DNA from: Serripes groenlandicus
Lineage: Eukaryota; Mollusca; Bivalvia; Cardiida; Cardiidae
Reading direction: 5' to 3'
Assembly: GCA_031761405.1 (NCBI GenBank)
Contig: JASEVX010000010.1
Location: forward strand, 27,208,047 to 27,272,046
DNA: 64,000 nt
Shown here one piece after another: positions 33,361 through 44,800 of this stretch. The position numbers and the translations under genes were made by a program. Below the pieces are notes generated by a model that did not search any database, was not told where the DNA came from, and worked only from the letters and a program-made list of their open reading frames with translations. The stretch's first letter is position 1. The number at the start of each line of letters is the position of its first letter.

Positions 33361-34955
33361 ATGTCAGAAGAATATAACAAAGACACTGACTTCAGCGACG
33401 TCCTCCATTGTGATCCTTGTAAAGATGAGGGCATACAGGTAAACGCTGTATGATTCTGTGGTGACTGTAACGATTATTTGTGTACAGAGTGCCATCAGGC
33501 GCATAAACGAGCCAGACCGTTTAGAAACCACGTTCTTAAAGATACAAACAGCATTCCAGAAACCAAGCCAAAGAAAGAGAGAAAATCAGAAAAATTTCAA
33601 GAACACCAGCATGAACCTTTAAATTGGTACTGTAAGTCCCATGATGAATGTATATCATATATTTGTAAACAGGTTTACCACAGAAACTGTACGGACGTAA
33701 AACCCATTACAGACGTCAATCAGGACTTTCTGTCGTCCGACAAACTAAAGAAAGTCAAAGATCGATTATTGCAATTACTGAAGGCATTTGATGAAAAGCT
33801 TCTTAGAATAACAGAGAACACTGAATCAGTTAAAAGTTGTTATGCGAATAGGTGATAAGAAGTATTTCTAATATGAGAAATGAAGATCTGGAAAAAATGA
33901 GTGACGTGCGACACTACTATTCAGACGATACGATCCGTGTTGAATAATATAGAAACGCGGCAACAAAATAATGAAGAAGATCAGGTGTTTGTTGCTACAA
34001 GAAAAGCGTAATCGCAGTTACAAGAAGTTGGTGGGAGACTTGAGTTAGAAGCAAACGACAACAAAATCACGAAGTACCTGTATGTTTGTGAACCTAGGTG
34101 CATTGCAGAGGGGATAATAGGGAAAACGTTTGCAATGAAAGAAAGACGTGCCTTGAATATTGATGACTTTAACGTGAAAACAACAACTGACACATCAAAC
34201 TGTTGGACTACAGGTATGGAGAGACTTTCTGATAACAGACTTGTTATCGCTGATAGGACCAATTATAAGATAAAACTAGTTGATATGATAAGTAAGACCG
34301 TTATATCAGAGTTAAAGTGGTCACCCTGGGACCTGACTAGGATTGAAGATAACACGATTGCTGTTACAACCTCTGCCAATAAGAAGATTGTATTTGTGTC
34401 TATATCTGACACAATACAGTTCAGAAAACTATAGACAAAAGTGGATTTGATTTCTGTCAGGGTATAGTAAGTAGTAACACTACACTGATTGTATCATATT
34501 ATGTTCCAATTCAGATACAGATACTGAACTTTGATGGAACTGTTAAAGAAGTCATATAATACAAAGACGCACATGGTACTGTTAAGTTTGGTGATTTACT
34601 TTACCTGACACAAGGTCCTGATACTATCATTCTCTATTTATCTTATTATTCAAAAAACAAAGTATCAAGAATACACTGGATGATCAGGTTATATCAAGTT
34701 TTACGCATGAACACATGCTATCTCCAAGAGGTATCACTGTGGGTAGAGATGGTCGAATATTTGTTTGTTGCAAGGAAACAAACAAGATATTTGAGATTTC
34801 ATATGACTTTTCTGAGGGTCGCTTCATACTGGATGAAAAGGACGGGATTGTTAAACCATACATAACCATACATAATAATATACAATGATGACGAATGTAA
34901 GCTCTATGTTGGAAATGAAAGAAACAACTCAATACAAGTATGTTTGCTATAAGAA
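33361..34955 (+). pseudogene. TRIM-like B-box / coiled-coil / beta-propeller gene, broken
   Basis: From ATG 33361 the frame reads a first B-box (HCDPCKD ... FCGDCNDYLCTECHQAH, residues about 16-48) broken by TGA at codon 31 (33451-33453). A second B-box follows (WYCKSHDECISYICKQ, then YHRNC), then a Lys/Leu-rich coiled-coil start (SSDKLKKVKDRLLQLLKAF) ending at TGA 33853-33855. After a damaged coiled-coil region, a 100-codon frame (34135-34434) shows propeller-type repeats: WTTGMERLSDNRLVIAD and SPWDLTRIEDNTIAVTT. Further blades are read only in another frame near 34735 (LSPRGITVGRDGRIFVC). There are no introns and no RING at the start. Bivalves carry very many genes of this B-box plus NHL-like architecture; intact ones are usually E3-ligase-like or RNA-binding proteins. 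At least four lesions make this a pseudogene. Confidence 0.8.
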
Positions 34956-36030
34956 TGTTAGAGGCATTGAACAAATGCAAGTCACTTTTTTTATTAAGCT
35001 AGGATGGAAGAGATTTTGAGAAATAGAAGAGATCACAGCAGCAGGACTGTGTGGATATCATTGTAATTGGTCAATCGGAATTAGGAAATTAGAGTATTGG
35101 TTATTTATCAAGGAAACTGTTGAAATCGGTGCACAATGAATACTATAGTTCAGCTCGAACTAACTACCTTAAGTCACAGACTGGTCAATCAAGTCATATA
35201 TATTCAAATGAATGGGTGTTTTGTGAAAAACAGAAATATAAATACTTTTCTCACTGTACACGTTAATGAAATGTAGCCAATTGCATGGATACATTAAATG
35301 TGCGCATGTAAGCAGTTTGATCAATATACAGTCCAACCTGTGTTCAAAGATGGTCTTTAATAACAGGTCATTTGTGTAAAAGATGAGTAATTGTTAAATC
35401 AAAAGAGGGCTTGCTTTAGACAGGGAATTGCTTTACCAGGGAGATCACAGGTTTGACTGCATTTAGATACAATCAATTACATGTTTTAGTCCCAAAGGAA
35501 AAAAGAGAAGAAAACTGATTGAAAAACAGAAATAATGAAATACAATAAGGAAAGAAAGATATTGAAAGAATGATAGACAGGAAGTTAGTTAGAAGGAAAG
35601 AAAGATGTGCGACCTAAATGATACAGCTATTGAATGCATGTCTTCAACTGAAATCCATAAGCTAGCCGACCTTTTGGATTTTAAGATCAATATCAGCCCG
35701 TGCTCGAGCAAAAGCCTATCATGAGCTTAACTGTTCGATGTGTACCGTAGAACGTTCCGGACAAAGGTTATGCACTTATATCGACTAAAAAAGTACGATG
35801 TGTGATCGAAATGTCCATGAATTTCAAATATTACGCATGTCTTCTTTCGTATCAAATGGCTGTGTTAAATGGCTGAAAGGGTCAAATTACTCCACATTCA
35901 CAATATTTCTTCATAAATATGTTGAAGAATTATTTCATGTGTTCTTTGTATATTTGTTAGATCATATGACAGAGTTGGTAAGGTTACAGACTTTACTAAA
36001 CAAATAAACTAAACAACAATCAAGAATGAA
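34956..36030. other. No gene seen
   Basis: Low-complexity A/G-rich stretch at 35500-35610 (gaaagaaagatattgaaaga and similar). Nothing else is supported. Confidence 0.4.
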
Positions 36031-36987
36031 AACTGTCTGAAATGCATTTCAAACGGAATGAAGATCAGTAAATGCTTATACGCAACTACCCCGGGCTAGA
36101 AGCCAGGATAATATATAGAGAGTGACTATTATAGTTTGTGCCTAGAATGTGTAATTTAAAGTTGCATATATGTGCAAGTTTTCACGGGAAAAGGGTTTCT
36201 TTGGGGAAGAGAGAATATAAAGAAAACGGGGCTTGGAAGCTTTTTGGGAAAACTATCTGAAATGCATTTTAAACGGAATGAAGAGCAATAAATGCTTGTA
36301 CGCAAGTGCCCCGGGGCAGAACCCAGGAGCATATATAGAGAGCGACTATTATAGCTTGTGCCTAGAATGTGTAATTTAAAGTTGCATATAAGGGGAAGAT
36401 TTCCTGGGAAAAGGGTTTCTTTGGGGGAGAGAGAATATAAAGAAAACGGGGCTTGGAAGCTTTTTTGGGAAACTGTCTGAAATGCATTTTAAACGGAATG
36501 AAGAGCAATAATTGCATTTACGTAAGTGCCCCGGGGTAGAAGCCAGGAGCATATATAGACAGCGACAGCTACTGTTTGTTACAAACATGTGTTGTTTAGA
36601 ACATGCTATTAAGGGACAAATTATTTGGAAAATGTTTGTTTTGTGGGTAAATGCTTGAAATGAAATTTTACAGAATGAACATATTCACTATAACTTAAGA
36701 TTTCGCTCTCTATATATGCTCATGGCAACTGCCCCGGGAAGTAGCGTAAAAGCAATTATTTCTCTTCATTCCGTTTAAAATTTATTGCAGACAGTTTCCC
36801 CCAACAAGGTCCAAGCCACGTTTTCTTTATATTGTCTTTCCCCCAAAGAAACCCTTTTCCCGGTAAATCTTTCCCTTATATGCAACTTTAAATTACACAT
36901 ACTTGGCACAAACTATAAAAAACGCTCTTTATATATGCTCCTAGCATCTGTCCCGGGGTAGTTGCCAGGAGCATATATAGACAGCGG
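36031..36987. repeat. 220 bp tandem repeat followed by an inverted copy
   Basis: 'aactgtctgaaatgcatttt' or its variant recurs at 36031, 36251 and 36471, exactly 220 bp apart. Units contain 'tgccccggggcagaacccag', 'gagcatatatagagagcgac' and 'tgggaaaagggtttctttgg'. At about 36703-36920 the same unit appears in reverse complement ('ctctatatatgctcatggca' to 'tttaaattacacatacttgg'). At 36926-36987 a palindrome of about 62 bp centred on CCCGGGG closes the array ('atatatgctcctagc' pairing with 'gccaggagcatatat'). The whole forms a large fold-back structure. No ORF is supported. Confidence 0.85.
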
Positions 36988-38134
36988 GGATTATTTCGAT
37001 TGCAGTTTAACAATTGTTTAAAGTGAAACATGTCTAATTTAAAACATGCTATGTAGGTACATATTTGATAATGGAGGTTCGGGTAGGTTGTTGCACGATA
37101 TTGTCGTTTGGGAAATGTACTGTTGGGTTGGTAAGAATACCCTTCCAAAGGAGTTTCTTATAGGAGATACGTGTTTTAATATTTTCTTATATTTGATAAT
37201 ACAGACACTTAGTCAAAATATACATATATATGTTTATTAAGTGTTTTCCCTAAAAGGAGTAGTAAGTGACACGTTTCTCTGAATTAATGTGCTTGCCCAT
37301 AGGTTAATCCTCGGAATTCTGAGGCGGAGATTATAAAACTATGGAGAAACGGTCAAATCGTTACCCTTTAAGGTTCCTTGGGTAAACCCATAATACCATA
37401 TTTGGACATGGAAGGCGGTACAGAGGTCTATTTTCAATCGTTGCACGTGAAAATTCAATTTTAATCCATAAAAGAAATTGACTTTAGACAAGCTCCAGTT
37501 AGAAATTAAACTTAAAAATTGTTAATTTATAATCTCTTTACATTAAACTGTGTGTGTTATGTTAAATTAGAATTTGTTGTTTCAAGTACACTTTCACACA
37601 TTCTTCTACCATTTTGTGCATCTGCAACATATCAATTTGTGACAAAAGGATAACACATGACCAATTTCTAATTTGATATGATGTTTACACTTCTTTTCAG
37701 TAAGTACAATTTCATTTATTTACTTTTCCCTCTATTTGGTCTTGATGTTTATAAAGTTGTGAGATGTATATTTGCTGCATGAGAAGAATTTTGTGCATTC
37801 CTATCATATTGTTTGTTTTACCTGATAGGATGATGTTTTAGAATACATCATTTAAAAAATACATTTGAAAGAACAAACTATTCTGTTGATACAGAGTTGA
37901 AAACAAAGTGTAAATAGACAAAACGGGCTACATGTATCAACTATTTTTGCCTTTCCATACGTGTTACATAAGTAGTTTCGTATAGGGCATCCAGTCCTGG
38001 TCGATAGCAAAGAGAACTATCAATTCAGGGGTCTTGAGTTCTAACCCACCTCATGCATTAATGTATTTTGTAAACTGACGAAATTCATCGTAAGTAGTCA
38101 GTTACGGCATTGTGTTTATTTGTCTTAGGTAGAA
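36988..38134. other. No gene; weak tRNA-like relic
   Basis: At 37985-38055 'gggcatccagtcctggtcga' and 'ggggtcttgagttctaaccc' resemble a decayed tRNA/SINE head. Otherwise AT-rich. Confidence 0.35.
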
Positions 38135-38138
38135 TTAA

Positions 38139-38354
38139 CCCTTTCTCACATTCAGAGGTTTTTCAAGCCGTTGCAGCCAACAACTTTTGGAAAAAAAGTG
38201 TGGCAAAAACAGAAATTGTTCAGATTGACCAATTTCTTCTTTGGACACAATGTTTTCATCTTTTTTCATTTATTAGACTTTCAAGATTTTCCCAATGTTT
38301 GCCTACATGTTTACATAAGGGTCTGCAGCAGATCTGTTGTATGTTGGAATGAAT
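38139..38354. mobile_element. TTAA-MITE, degenerate copy upstream of the exon at 38389
   Basis: TTAA lies at 38135-38138 and the left end is CCCTTTCTCACATTCAG. Arms are 'tgtggcaaaaacagaaattg' and 'caatttcttctttggacaca'. The right end is TTGGAATGAATTTAG. Two overlapping ORFs here are read-through of the repeat. Confidence 0.65.
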
Positions 38355-38388
38355 TTAGTGGTTTATAACATCTTTTTTTTCTGCTCAG

Positions 38389-38497
38389 AAAACTTGTTCG
38401 ACAAGAAAAAGGAAAGTTGCACAGAAGTTTGTTGGTAGAAGAATATCTCATGAGTGGTTTCTGGATGAAATTACTAAAGAAAAAAAGTGGTATAAAG
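38389..38497 (+). CDS. Possible internal exon, basic, 'HEWFLDE..KEKKWYKG'
   Basis: A T-rich tract and CAG (38387-38388 as AG) precede 109 nt of open frame reading KTCSTRKRKVAQKFVGRRIS, then HEWFLDEITKEKKWYK, ending at AG|GTAATT (donor 38498). The 'WYKG' close and the following exon's content resemble Tudor/chromo-like 'HxW...WYxGxV...Y' domains in uncharacterised invertebrate proteins. That assignment is inference. The upstream exon was not found. Confidence 0.4.
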
Positions 38498-38513
38498 GTA
38501 ATTTATAATTGAT

Positions 38514-38829
38514 AAGGGGTTGGTTATCGTTAAGGACAAACAGGCCCGATACCGATACTGATACCAACTTAAGGATACGGTCTTTTTATTCATACCGATA
38601 CTGGTACTATGTGCCATGTTCTATGCTTTATTGAGAAGAGTTGTTGGTTATCACTCATCAAAAGAGAAAAATGGAATATGTTTTCCTATTCTCTGTTCTA
38701 TTTTAGCTTAAACTTGATTACTTTGTTGTTAAGAAATATAAATATTGGAACCGGTAATTTTTTTCGAAAAGGTATATACCGGTGATTATCGGTGTAGTAC
38801 CCACACCGGAAACCGATATCCAACCCTAA
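38514..38829. mobile_element. MITE-like element in the putative intron
   Basis: Left AGGGGTTGGTTATCG and right CGATATCCAACCCT are inverted. Inside are further 'ccgataccgatactgatacc' and 'accggtgattatcggt' inverted pieces. The flanks 'aattgata' and 'aattaggg' are only half alike, so the target duplication is uncertain. hAT-like by end sequence, weakly. Confidence 0.45.
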
Positions 38830-39027
38830 TTAGGGGAGGGATGGACTTTACTATTGACACTAGGAATAACACACATTTGTAAAATCCATCTATTGTCCAA
38901 AATGTGGTATATCATATTAGTCTGTCACATTTTTTTGGTCAATCAACTCTTTATAAATGGTGCATGTGGTATTAATTTTATTTTGTCTTATTTACATTTT
39001 TATTTGAGATAATTGTTTATTCTACAG

Positions 39028-39166
39028 TTCTTGGTGTAAAGACTGGAAAGATGGTTCTACTACAGCGGTTCCTGAGATGTTTTATGGAGTAGAAAACGAG
39101 TCATTTGATGTTGACAACCTTACACAAGATTTTGAAAGTGGATCTCTCATGTTTATAGACTTATAG
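39028..39166 (+). CDS. Possible terminal exon, '..SWCKDWKDGSTTAVPEMFYG..'
   Basis: 'tttattctacag' precedes an open frame of 45 codons (from 39029) reading WCKDWKDGSTTAVPEMFYG, then ENESFDVDNLTQDFESGSLM and FIDL, ending at TAG 39164-39166. The 'YxVxxLxxDFExGSLxFxDL' pattern looks like a real domain edge. The exon at 38389 leaves one base and this frame needs two, so as drawn they do not join in frame. Either one base was lost (pseudogene), another exon intervenes, or one border is wrong. Confidence 0.4.
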
Positions 39167-40370
39167 GCAGGTATATATTTATACATGATTTCAAATAATA
39201 ATAAGAAGAAGAAGAAGAAGAAGAATAGGATGAATACTACTAATTATTGAAATTAATCTTGCATATTAATCAATAAAAAAGCTCAAACGATTGAATTGTT
39301 GGGTTATTTTATGTTCAAGGAAACATTGCCATTGGAACTACATTTTGGAAGAAACATAGTGGACTAGTTACTTACTTATGTACTGTTAAATTGCAATATA
39401 TTATCACAATTTTTCAAAATGTAGTCATTGGTCATAATGCTTAATTGCTGCTTTCACCAAATGCATGACTGTTATTGATTTACACAAAGGAACAAACATA
39501 TTATATTTTTAGGAAATAAATATTATGGTAATCACCAGAACAGTCTTTATCATTATGCATTAAAATAGTTATCTGCATTATCACCTGGTTATTGTAACTG
39601 TTGATGTGTGGTAGCTATGTTGGTAATGCAAGGACTATTAATCCTGGTGTTTAACCACTGGTTCTTTCCAATTTTTGACATGTTATTGTAGCTAGTGTTA
39701 TTCTTTAACCATTTGGTTAAAAATAGTAATTGGGAAGGTAGTCAGTCCCATGGGGAGAATGTTGTGTAGAATCTAAGATTATTAGTATGAGAAAGTCAGG
39801 AAACACTTGTTTATGGGAACACTGCACCATGAATTAAATGAAGAATCTTGAGAGAAAAAAAAAGGCATTTAAGTACCAATAATTGGTTGTTGTTTCAATA
39901 AGCCTCCGAATAGTTTTTCCAAAGTTCATTGTAATAATATTAGGAGAGTAATTACAATTGCTGGCCTATATATATATATATTTATTTTACAGTTTGCAGA
40001 TGTATGTATGTTGCAGTTATGTTTACATAGAGAAACTTTAATAATAAGCGATCAGAGTTTGTAAATACAAAACGTCATTTTAAATTTTACAATGAAGACT
40101 AGGTAAATAATACAGTGAAACTTGTATTGTAAATCAGAGTTTGCAAACAGCTAGTGATCAAAATCGTCATTTCACACATTAAAAAATAATAATAGCAATA
40201 TTTTTAGGTGGTTGTCTTTCAAAATCGTTCCACAAATTAGGTTATATTTTGAATTTTGGTCTGTGTGGCATAAGGAAGAGGTGAAAATCGCAGAAGTTGA
40301 AAAATATTCTTTTCATAAAATACTGTCCAGATAGGAAAATGATTTTCCAGAATTGTTCTTAAGAAGTCTT
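39167..40370. other. Simple repeats; no gene
   Basis: (AAG)n at 39203-39226 and (TA)n at 39968-39982. No coding signal. Confidence 0.5.
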
Positions 40371-40371
40371 A

Positions 40372-40650
40372 TTGCAATATCAGCAATGAATAACTTAAAA
40401 CATATCTTTCTACAGTAGCTCTCCATGACTGAAAACCATTTCATGTTAAGAAAAATATCCATTTACATCTTCTCAGTTTTTAGAAAGGCTCGTCAGAGTC
40501 AATTGCTATAGTAGGCGAATTCCGAAGACACTCATCGATATCTAGACTAGAATCAGATCCTATTGCTAAAGTCTTATTACAATATCGCCAATGAATAACT
40601 TAAATATATCTCTTTCTAAAGTAGCTGTCCATTACTGAATACCATTTCGG
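40372..40650 (+). repeat. ~199 bp direct duplication
   Basis: 'gcaatatcagcaatgaataa' and 'acagtagctctccatgactg' at 40373-40435 recur as 'acaatatcgccaatgaataa' and 'aaagtagctgtccattactg' at 40571-40637. Confidence 0.65.
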
Positions 40651-40984
40651 GATCAGAGAGATGTCTTGACATTTGTAGATTGCATAAAATGTCAATGAAA
40701 GCACATGCATCTGTGGAATATTTGCTGAAAATTAATGTTCTGGTTACAGAGTATCCATCTCTACAGTATCGAACCGCCAAATAGTCCGTCACTATAAAAC
40801 ATAAATGCGGTAACTTGGTGGGATATCAACCGGAAAATGGATTTGATTTGATATAAGTAAAGCAATAGAAAGATATCCAAATTTGCTCTTAAAATATATG
40901 AATTACTAAATTAACTATCTAGTTACTTGCACTGAATGTGACTAATACGCCCGAACTTTTCCCTGATAGGAAAGGTAGTGAAAT

Positions 40985-41525
40985 ATTTAGAGTACTAGTT
41001 GTGCTCTACCATTTTATGAAATTTAATTAAATTCCATCATGTGGTTTTAAAGTTATTCTCCGGAAAAGAAAAAGTAACAAAGAGCAATAACTCTGTAATT
41101 AGGTAAAATAGAGTTTGGTTCCTGTACACTGCACTTCATCTCAATGTGTTGTATCATCGTATGAAGTTTTATTAAATTCCAATTTTGCAGTTTTAAAGTA
41201 ATTCTTCGAACAAGAAAAAAGTAAGAAAGGGCAATGCAAGTTATTCTATGGACAAGAAAAAGTAACAAAGGGCAATAACTATGTAATTAGGTAAAATAGA
41301 GTTATGGTTATTGTACAATGCACTTCCTCTCAATGTGTTGTATTATCGTATAGAGTTTTATTATATTCCATCTTGTAGTTTTAAAGTTATTCTCCGGACA
41401 AGAAAACAGTAAGAAAGGGCAATGAAAGTTATTCTACGGACAAGAAAAGGGAACAAACGGCAATAATGGACCAACCGACCAATCAACGGACCGACCAACC
41501 AACCTCCAATATACCTCCTTCGTTT
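40985..41525 (+). repeat. Tandem repeat, ~187 bp unit, 'ggacaagaaaaagtaacaaa' family
   Basis: Blocks 'ttattctccggaaaagaaaa', 'ttattctatggacaagaaaa' and 'ttattctacggacaagaaaa' lie near 41053, 41239 and 41430. They are separated by 'aattaggtaaaatagagtt' and 'ctcaatgtgttgtat' segments. It ends in a gaccaaccgaccaatcaacg-type run and 'cctccttcgttttttagg', similar in style to the ends of the other long repeats here. Confidence 0.75.
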
Positions 41526-41569
41526 TTTAGGCGTTTTGAATGTTCCGCGTTTGTGACTCGGTGATTTGT

Positions 41570-41802
41570 TTTTATTATTATTTAAAGCCGTTCCCAGTTA
41601 TATTTCAGTTTTTATCACGGTAAATTCACATTGCGTGCCTTTCCTGCCTCTCTCGCGTCGGTTATTAACAAATTATTTTTCCCGTGCAACTGGCTATCTT
41701 CTGTCAATCATCGAAAATAAGGAATGGTCGAACCGCGGTTCGAACTGACGATCCCTGAATATAACTCTTGTCTTTACCGACTGAATAATTGCGGCTCGAC
41801 CA
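41570..41802 (-). mobile_element. Diverged SINE with tRNA-like head
   Basis: On the minus strand the head runs ggtcgagccgcaattattca, gtcggtaaagacaagag, then gtcagttcgaaccgcggttc and gaccattcc. The body contains 'agccagttgcacgggaaaaa' and 'ccgtgataaaaactgaaata', as in the SINE at 2952. Two plus-strand ORFs overlap it and are not genes. Confidence 0.7.
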
Positions 41803-42553
41803 AACGTGTTAATGTACAATTCCGTCAGAAACCTATTAACATATTAACTTTTCTGTCTTCATATTCCTCATTTTATAAAAATATAACCATTTCTCACTTA
41901 AGAAGAATCTGCAGTAGACATTTTTGTAAACAGTTTAGCCGCATCTATCGACATGGGCTCTTAATGACTTCCTGCTTTGACATCATATGAAGACATATTG
42001 GCATACAACTAGTTGGGCTACGCTTCCAGTTGTTCGCAGTCGATGCTTTCAGTTATGTGTAGCACAGATGTGGACGTTAAAGACTCTGGTGAAACTGTGC
42101 GGATACCCGAGTCTTCACTATACGCAGATACATTAAGGACCCAATATCGCTTATCTGTTTCACTATTGTCCCGGGTTCGATCCCTACTCACGGCGTTCAA
42201 ACTGGAGTGTCCTGGGACAATACATATTTCCTGTACCAAAATTGTAAAGGGTTACAATTCGGGTCAAATGCATGTCAGAGTTATGGTCCTTGAATACACA
42301 GTCGCCTTATGATGATGGATAGGTGTTCTCAGCCATTGTGTTTATAGATAAGGGGAAGGGTGGACACAGTTATAAACCAAGATCACAACGCGATGCCGAA
42401 GAAGATTAAGTGATGCTTTTTGTTTCTTTGAAAAATAACAAGAGGAGGAAAGAGCTTTGGACAAGCTTGACAGGTATGATTGATACCAATGAAAATGTCA
42501 TCGGTCAGAGCTCTACATAAGGGGCATTGTTCATGTTCTAAACTCCTTATTTG
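41803..42553. other. No gene; MITE scrap
   Basis: At 41888-41930 'accatttctcacttaagaag' and 'aatctgcagtagacattttt' is a TTAA-MITE left arm. A B-box-like 'gtcccgggttcgatccctac' at 42169 lacks a tRNA fold. ORFs on both strands at 42013-42312 are unsupported. Confidence 0.4.
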
Positions 42554-42630
42554 ACATTCTGTTGTGGGTACTCAAAAGAATCGTCTCAGTGAGACGATTC
42601 TTTTGAGTACGCACAACATAGGATTGTGTT
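42554..42630. repeat. Near-perfect hairpin, copy 2
   Basis: 'gttgtgggtactcaaaagaa' plus 'tcgtctca' is followed at once by 'gtgagacgattcttttgagt' and 'acgcacaac'. The stem is about 27 bp with one mismatch and almost no loop. Related to 4380-4455. It may be a tiny fold-back element. Confidence 0.85.
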
Positions 42631-42751
42631 GAGTAATAAGAGAAATATTGTGGAAAAAAATACCTGTTGACTCCCTCTCATCTAGTCCTCTGATCGGAAA
42701 CTTTCGAGGTCGAGGTGTATTTACTTGTGTTCGTCCGGAGGTTCAAATTAA

Positions 42752-42910
42752 CCATTTCCACAATTTTCAAATATACAGCAGACGATTGCATTCAGGCAAA
42801 ACTATGGAAACTCTCGATATGTGAAACCATAGTTATTAGAAACAATTGATAACAAAGTAGAAAATGAGAAATTTGCTCGTGTAATAGAACATTTTCTGCT
42901 TTCGCCATTT
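42752..42910. mobile_element. TTAA-MITE, left-end copy
   Basis: TTAA lies at 42748-42751, then ccatttccacaattttcaaa, 'acagcagacgattgcattca' and the tip 'gagaaatttgctcgtgtaat'. The right end is eroded near 'gctttcgccattttg'. Confidence 0.6.
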
Positions 42911-43544
42911 TGTTTGCACGTGGGACATGGTCAATCATGCAACTGTTGACGGGTGGATATAGAGGAGGATTGATGTTACATATACTGGTACTTCATATTT
43001 CGCAAGTGACAGAATAAGATTAAAATATTCAAAAAATACCAAAGTTAAGTTTAATCTTTATTTACAGCTGATTAAAATATTAAGTATAGAAGTTTCTAAA
43101 CAAGCATGACTATGAAATATTTTTAAAACATGAATGATATATATATAAAATGGCAAAATCTTGAAGATGATGATCGACTTTATTTGATAAGCTGTTTCCT
43201 TTCCAATTTAGATGCATGTCATAATATCGTTTAAAATCAAAACGGGCATTGAGCTCGAAATGTGCTCAACAGTCACTCAGGATACACACATTTGAATTTG
43301 ATCAAATTGAATTTTAAATAAGAATCATGGGCTAGTGGTAAAAAAACAACATGTTTTCCATGTAACATTGAACATAAATAAACCATGTATTTGCTATGTA
43401 AGGAATGTATCAAATTCAAATCACAGTTAACATGTACAATGAAATTTGGAATAATCTATCACTTTAAATCTAAATTTTTCAGCGGTATCAATTGTATTAC
43501 TTCAAGAAAATATAGCACTGAAATTGACTTGAATTTGAATTGAC
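42911..43544. other. No gene seen
   Basis: AT-rich sequence without recognisable coding or repeat signal. Confidence 0.4.
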
Positions 43545-43795
43545 ATATGAGCCGTCCCACGAGAAAAACAACATTGTGAACCCGGATCAGCTAAAGTATG
43601 CCGCGCAGGCTGACCGGGACGGACACGGTTCGCCTCCAGTTGATTTTCTGTTTCAGGATTCGTTACTTTATACTTTTATTCACCTAAGACGGAATGTGTC
43701 GGCCCGGATCGGCCTGTGCGGACTGCGCAGGCTGATCTGGATCGATATATTACGCAGAGTCCATAATGTTGGTTTTCTCGAGGAACGGCTCATAT
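43545..43795. mobile_element. Palindromic MITE family 2, full copy
   Basis: ATATGAGCCGTCCCACGAGA at the left and the inverse, tttctcgaggaacggctcat(at), at the right give TIRs of about 30 bp ('aacaacattgtg' pairing with 'cataatgttggt'). Internal GC-rich inverted blocks are 'tgccgcgcaggctgaccggg' and 'cggatcggcctgtgcggact'. Confidence 0.85.
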
Positions 43796-44217
43796 TTCTT
43801 CCGGTACGATCAGTTAACTTTTTCAACAACTGAGATTTGAAAACATCGTTGGAAAAGGCAAAAAAAGTAGCAATTTCCAAAATGTACTTTTTGTTCAAAT
43901 GTCAGTAGCTAAAGAAGTCTACACGAAAGTCCAACTGAGAATACCAGCCTGGCTCTGATTGATCCATATTAAAAGAGTCAGTTCCTTTAGCAGTTCAATT
44001 ACGTAGTTTTGATGAAATCTCCCAATTCTATTAGATACTGATATTGTGCAGAAAACGATGACTTTTGGAACACTCATACACAGACTAAACCCATTATGGT
44101 GTGTGCCAGATTATAGTCTTTCTTTGCAGACAATGGTTTTAATTTCCTTTAAGAAAGCCAATTTAAAAGAAATAGAAACTCATGTTATTGCATCTAAATA
44201 AAAAAAGAAAAACTAAA

Positions 44218-44500
44218 TATAAGCCGTCCAGCAAGACAAACAACAGTATGGCGTCTGCGTAATGTAGCGACCCCGATCAGCCTGCGCAGTCCGCGCAGAC
44301 TGATCCGGGCCGACACATTTCGTCTCAGGGGGGGGGGGGGGGGGGTAGAGGTATAGAGAAATGATTCCTGAAACAGAAAATCCACAGGAGGCGAAAAGTG
44401 TCTATCTACCGGATAAGCCTGCGCGGCATGCTTAGGCTCATCCGGATCGATACTTTACGCAGAGTCCACAATGTTGGTTTTCTCGCGGGACGCCTCATAT
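44218..44500. mobile_element. Palindromic MITE family 2, copy with poly-G loop
   Basis: The left end tataagccgtccagcaagac and the right end ttttctcgcgggacgcctca match the 43545 copy. The centre carries an uninterrupted run of about 17 G at 44329-44345, so length here is unreliable. Confidence 0.8.
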
Positions 44501-44614
44501 TTCAATTAAAGTGGGGACACATAACCATCAACGTCATTAAAATCAGACCAAAACACTGCTATGTATCTATACGACCGTGTGAGTTTAGATCTGGTTTTAA
44601 TGAGTGAACTTTAA

Positions 44615-44796
44615 CCCTTAACCTCATATAGACGCTTTCTGACGCCTCTGCAGCAGACGGCTTTTTGGAAACATAGTTTGTCAGAATGTGTTCAACTTAT
44701 AATCATGGGTTATCCATTCAATTATGGAGATTTTCTATTTTTTGACAATATATGTTCAAAGTCTTCTGCTGCATAATTGTCGTATGAGAGAAAGGG
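44615..44796. mobile_element. TTAA-MITE, opposite orientation
   Basis: TTAA lies at 44611-44614 and 44797-44800. The left end contains 'gacgctttctgacgcctctg' and 'cagcagacggctttttgg'; the right end has 'tcttctgctgcataattg' and TATGAGAGAAAGGG. It sits about 115 bp after a family 2 element. Confidence 0.75.
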
Positions 44797-44800
44797 TTAA

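Noticed and set aside
42160..42215. tRNA/SINE at the 'gggttcgatccctac' motif
   Set aside because: A B-box-like string alone; no A box at the right distance and no cloverleaf.
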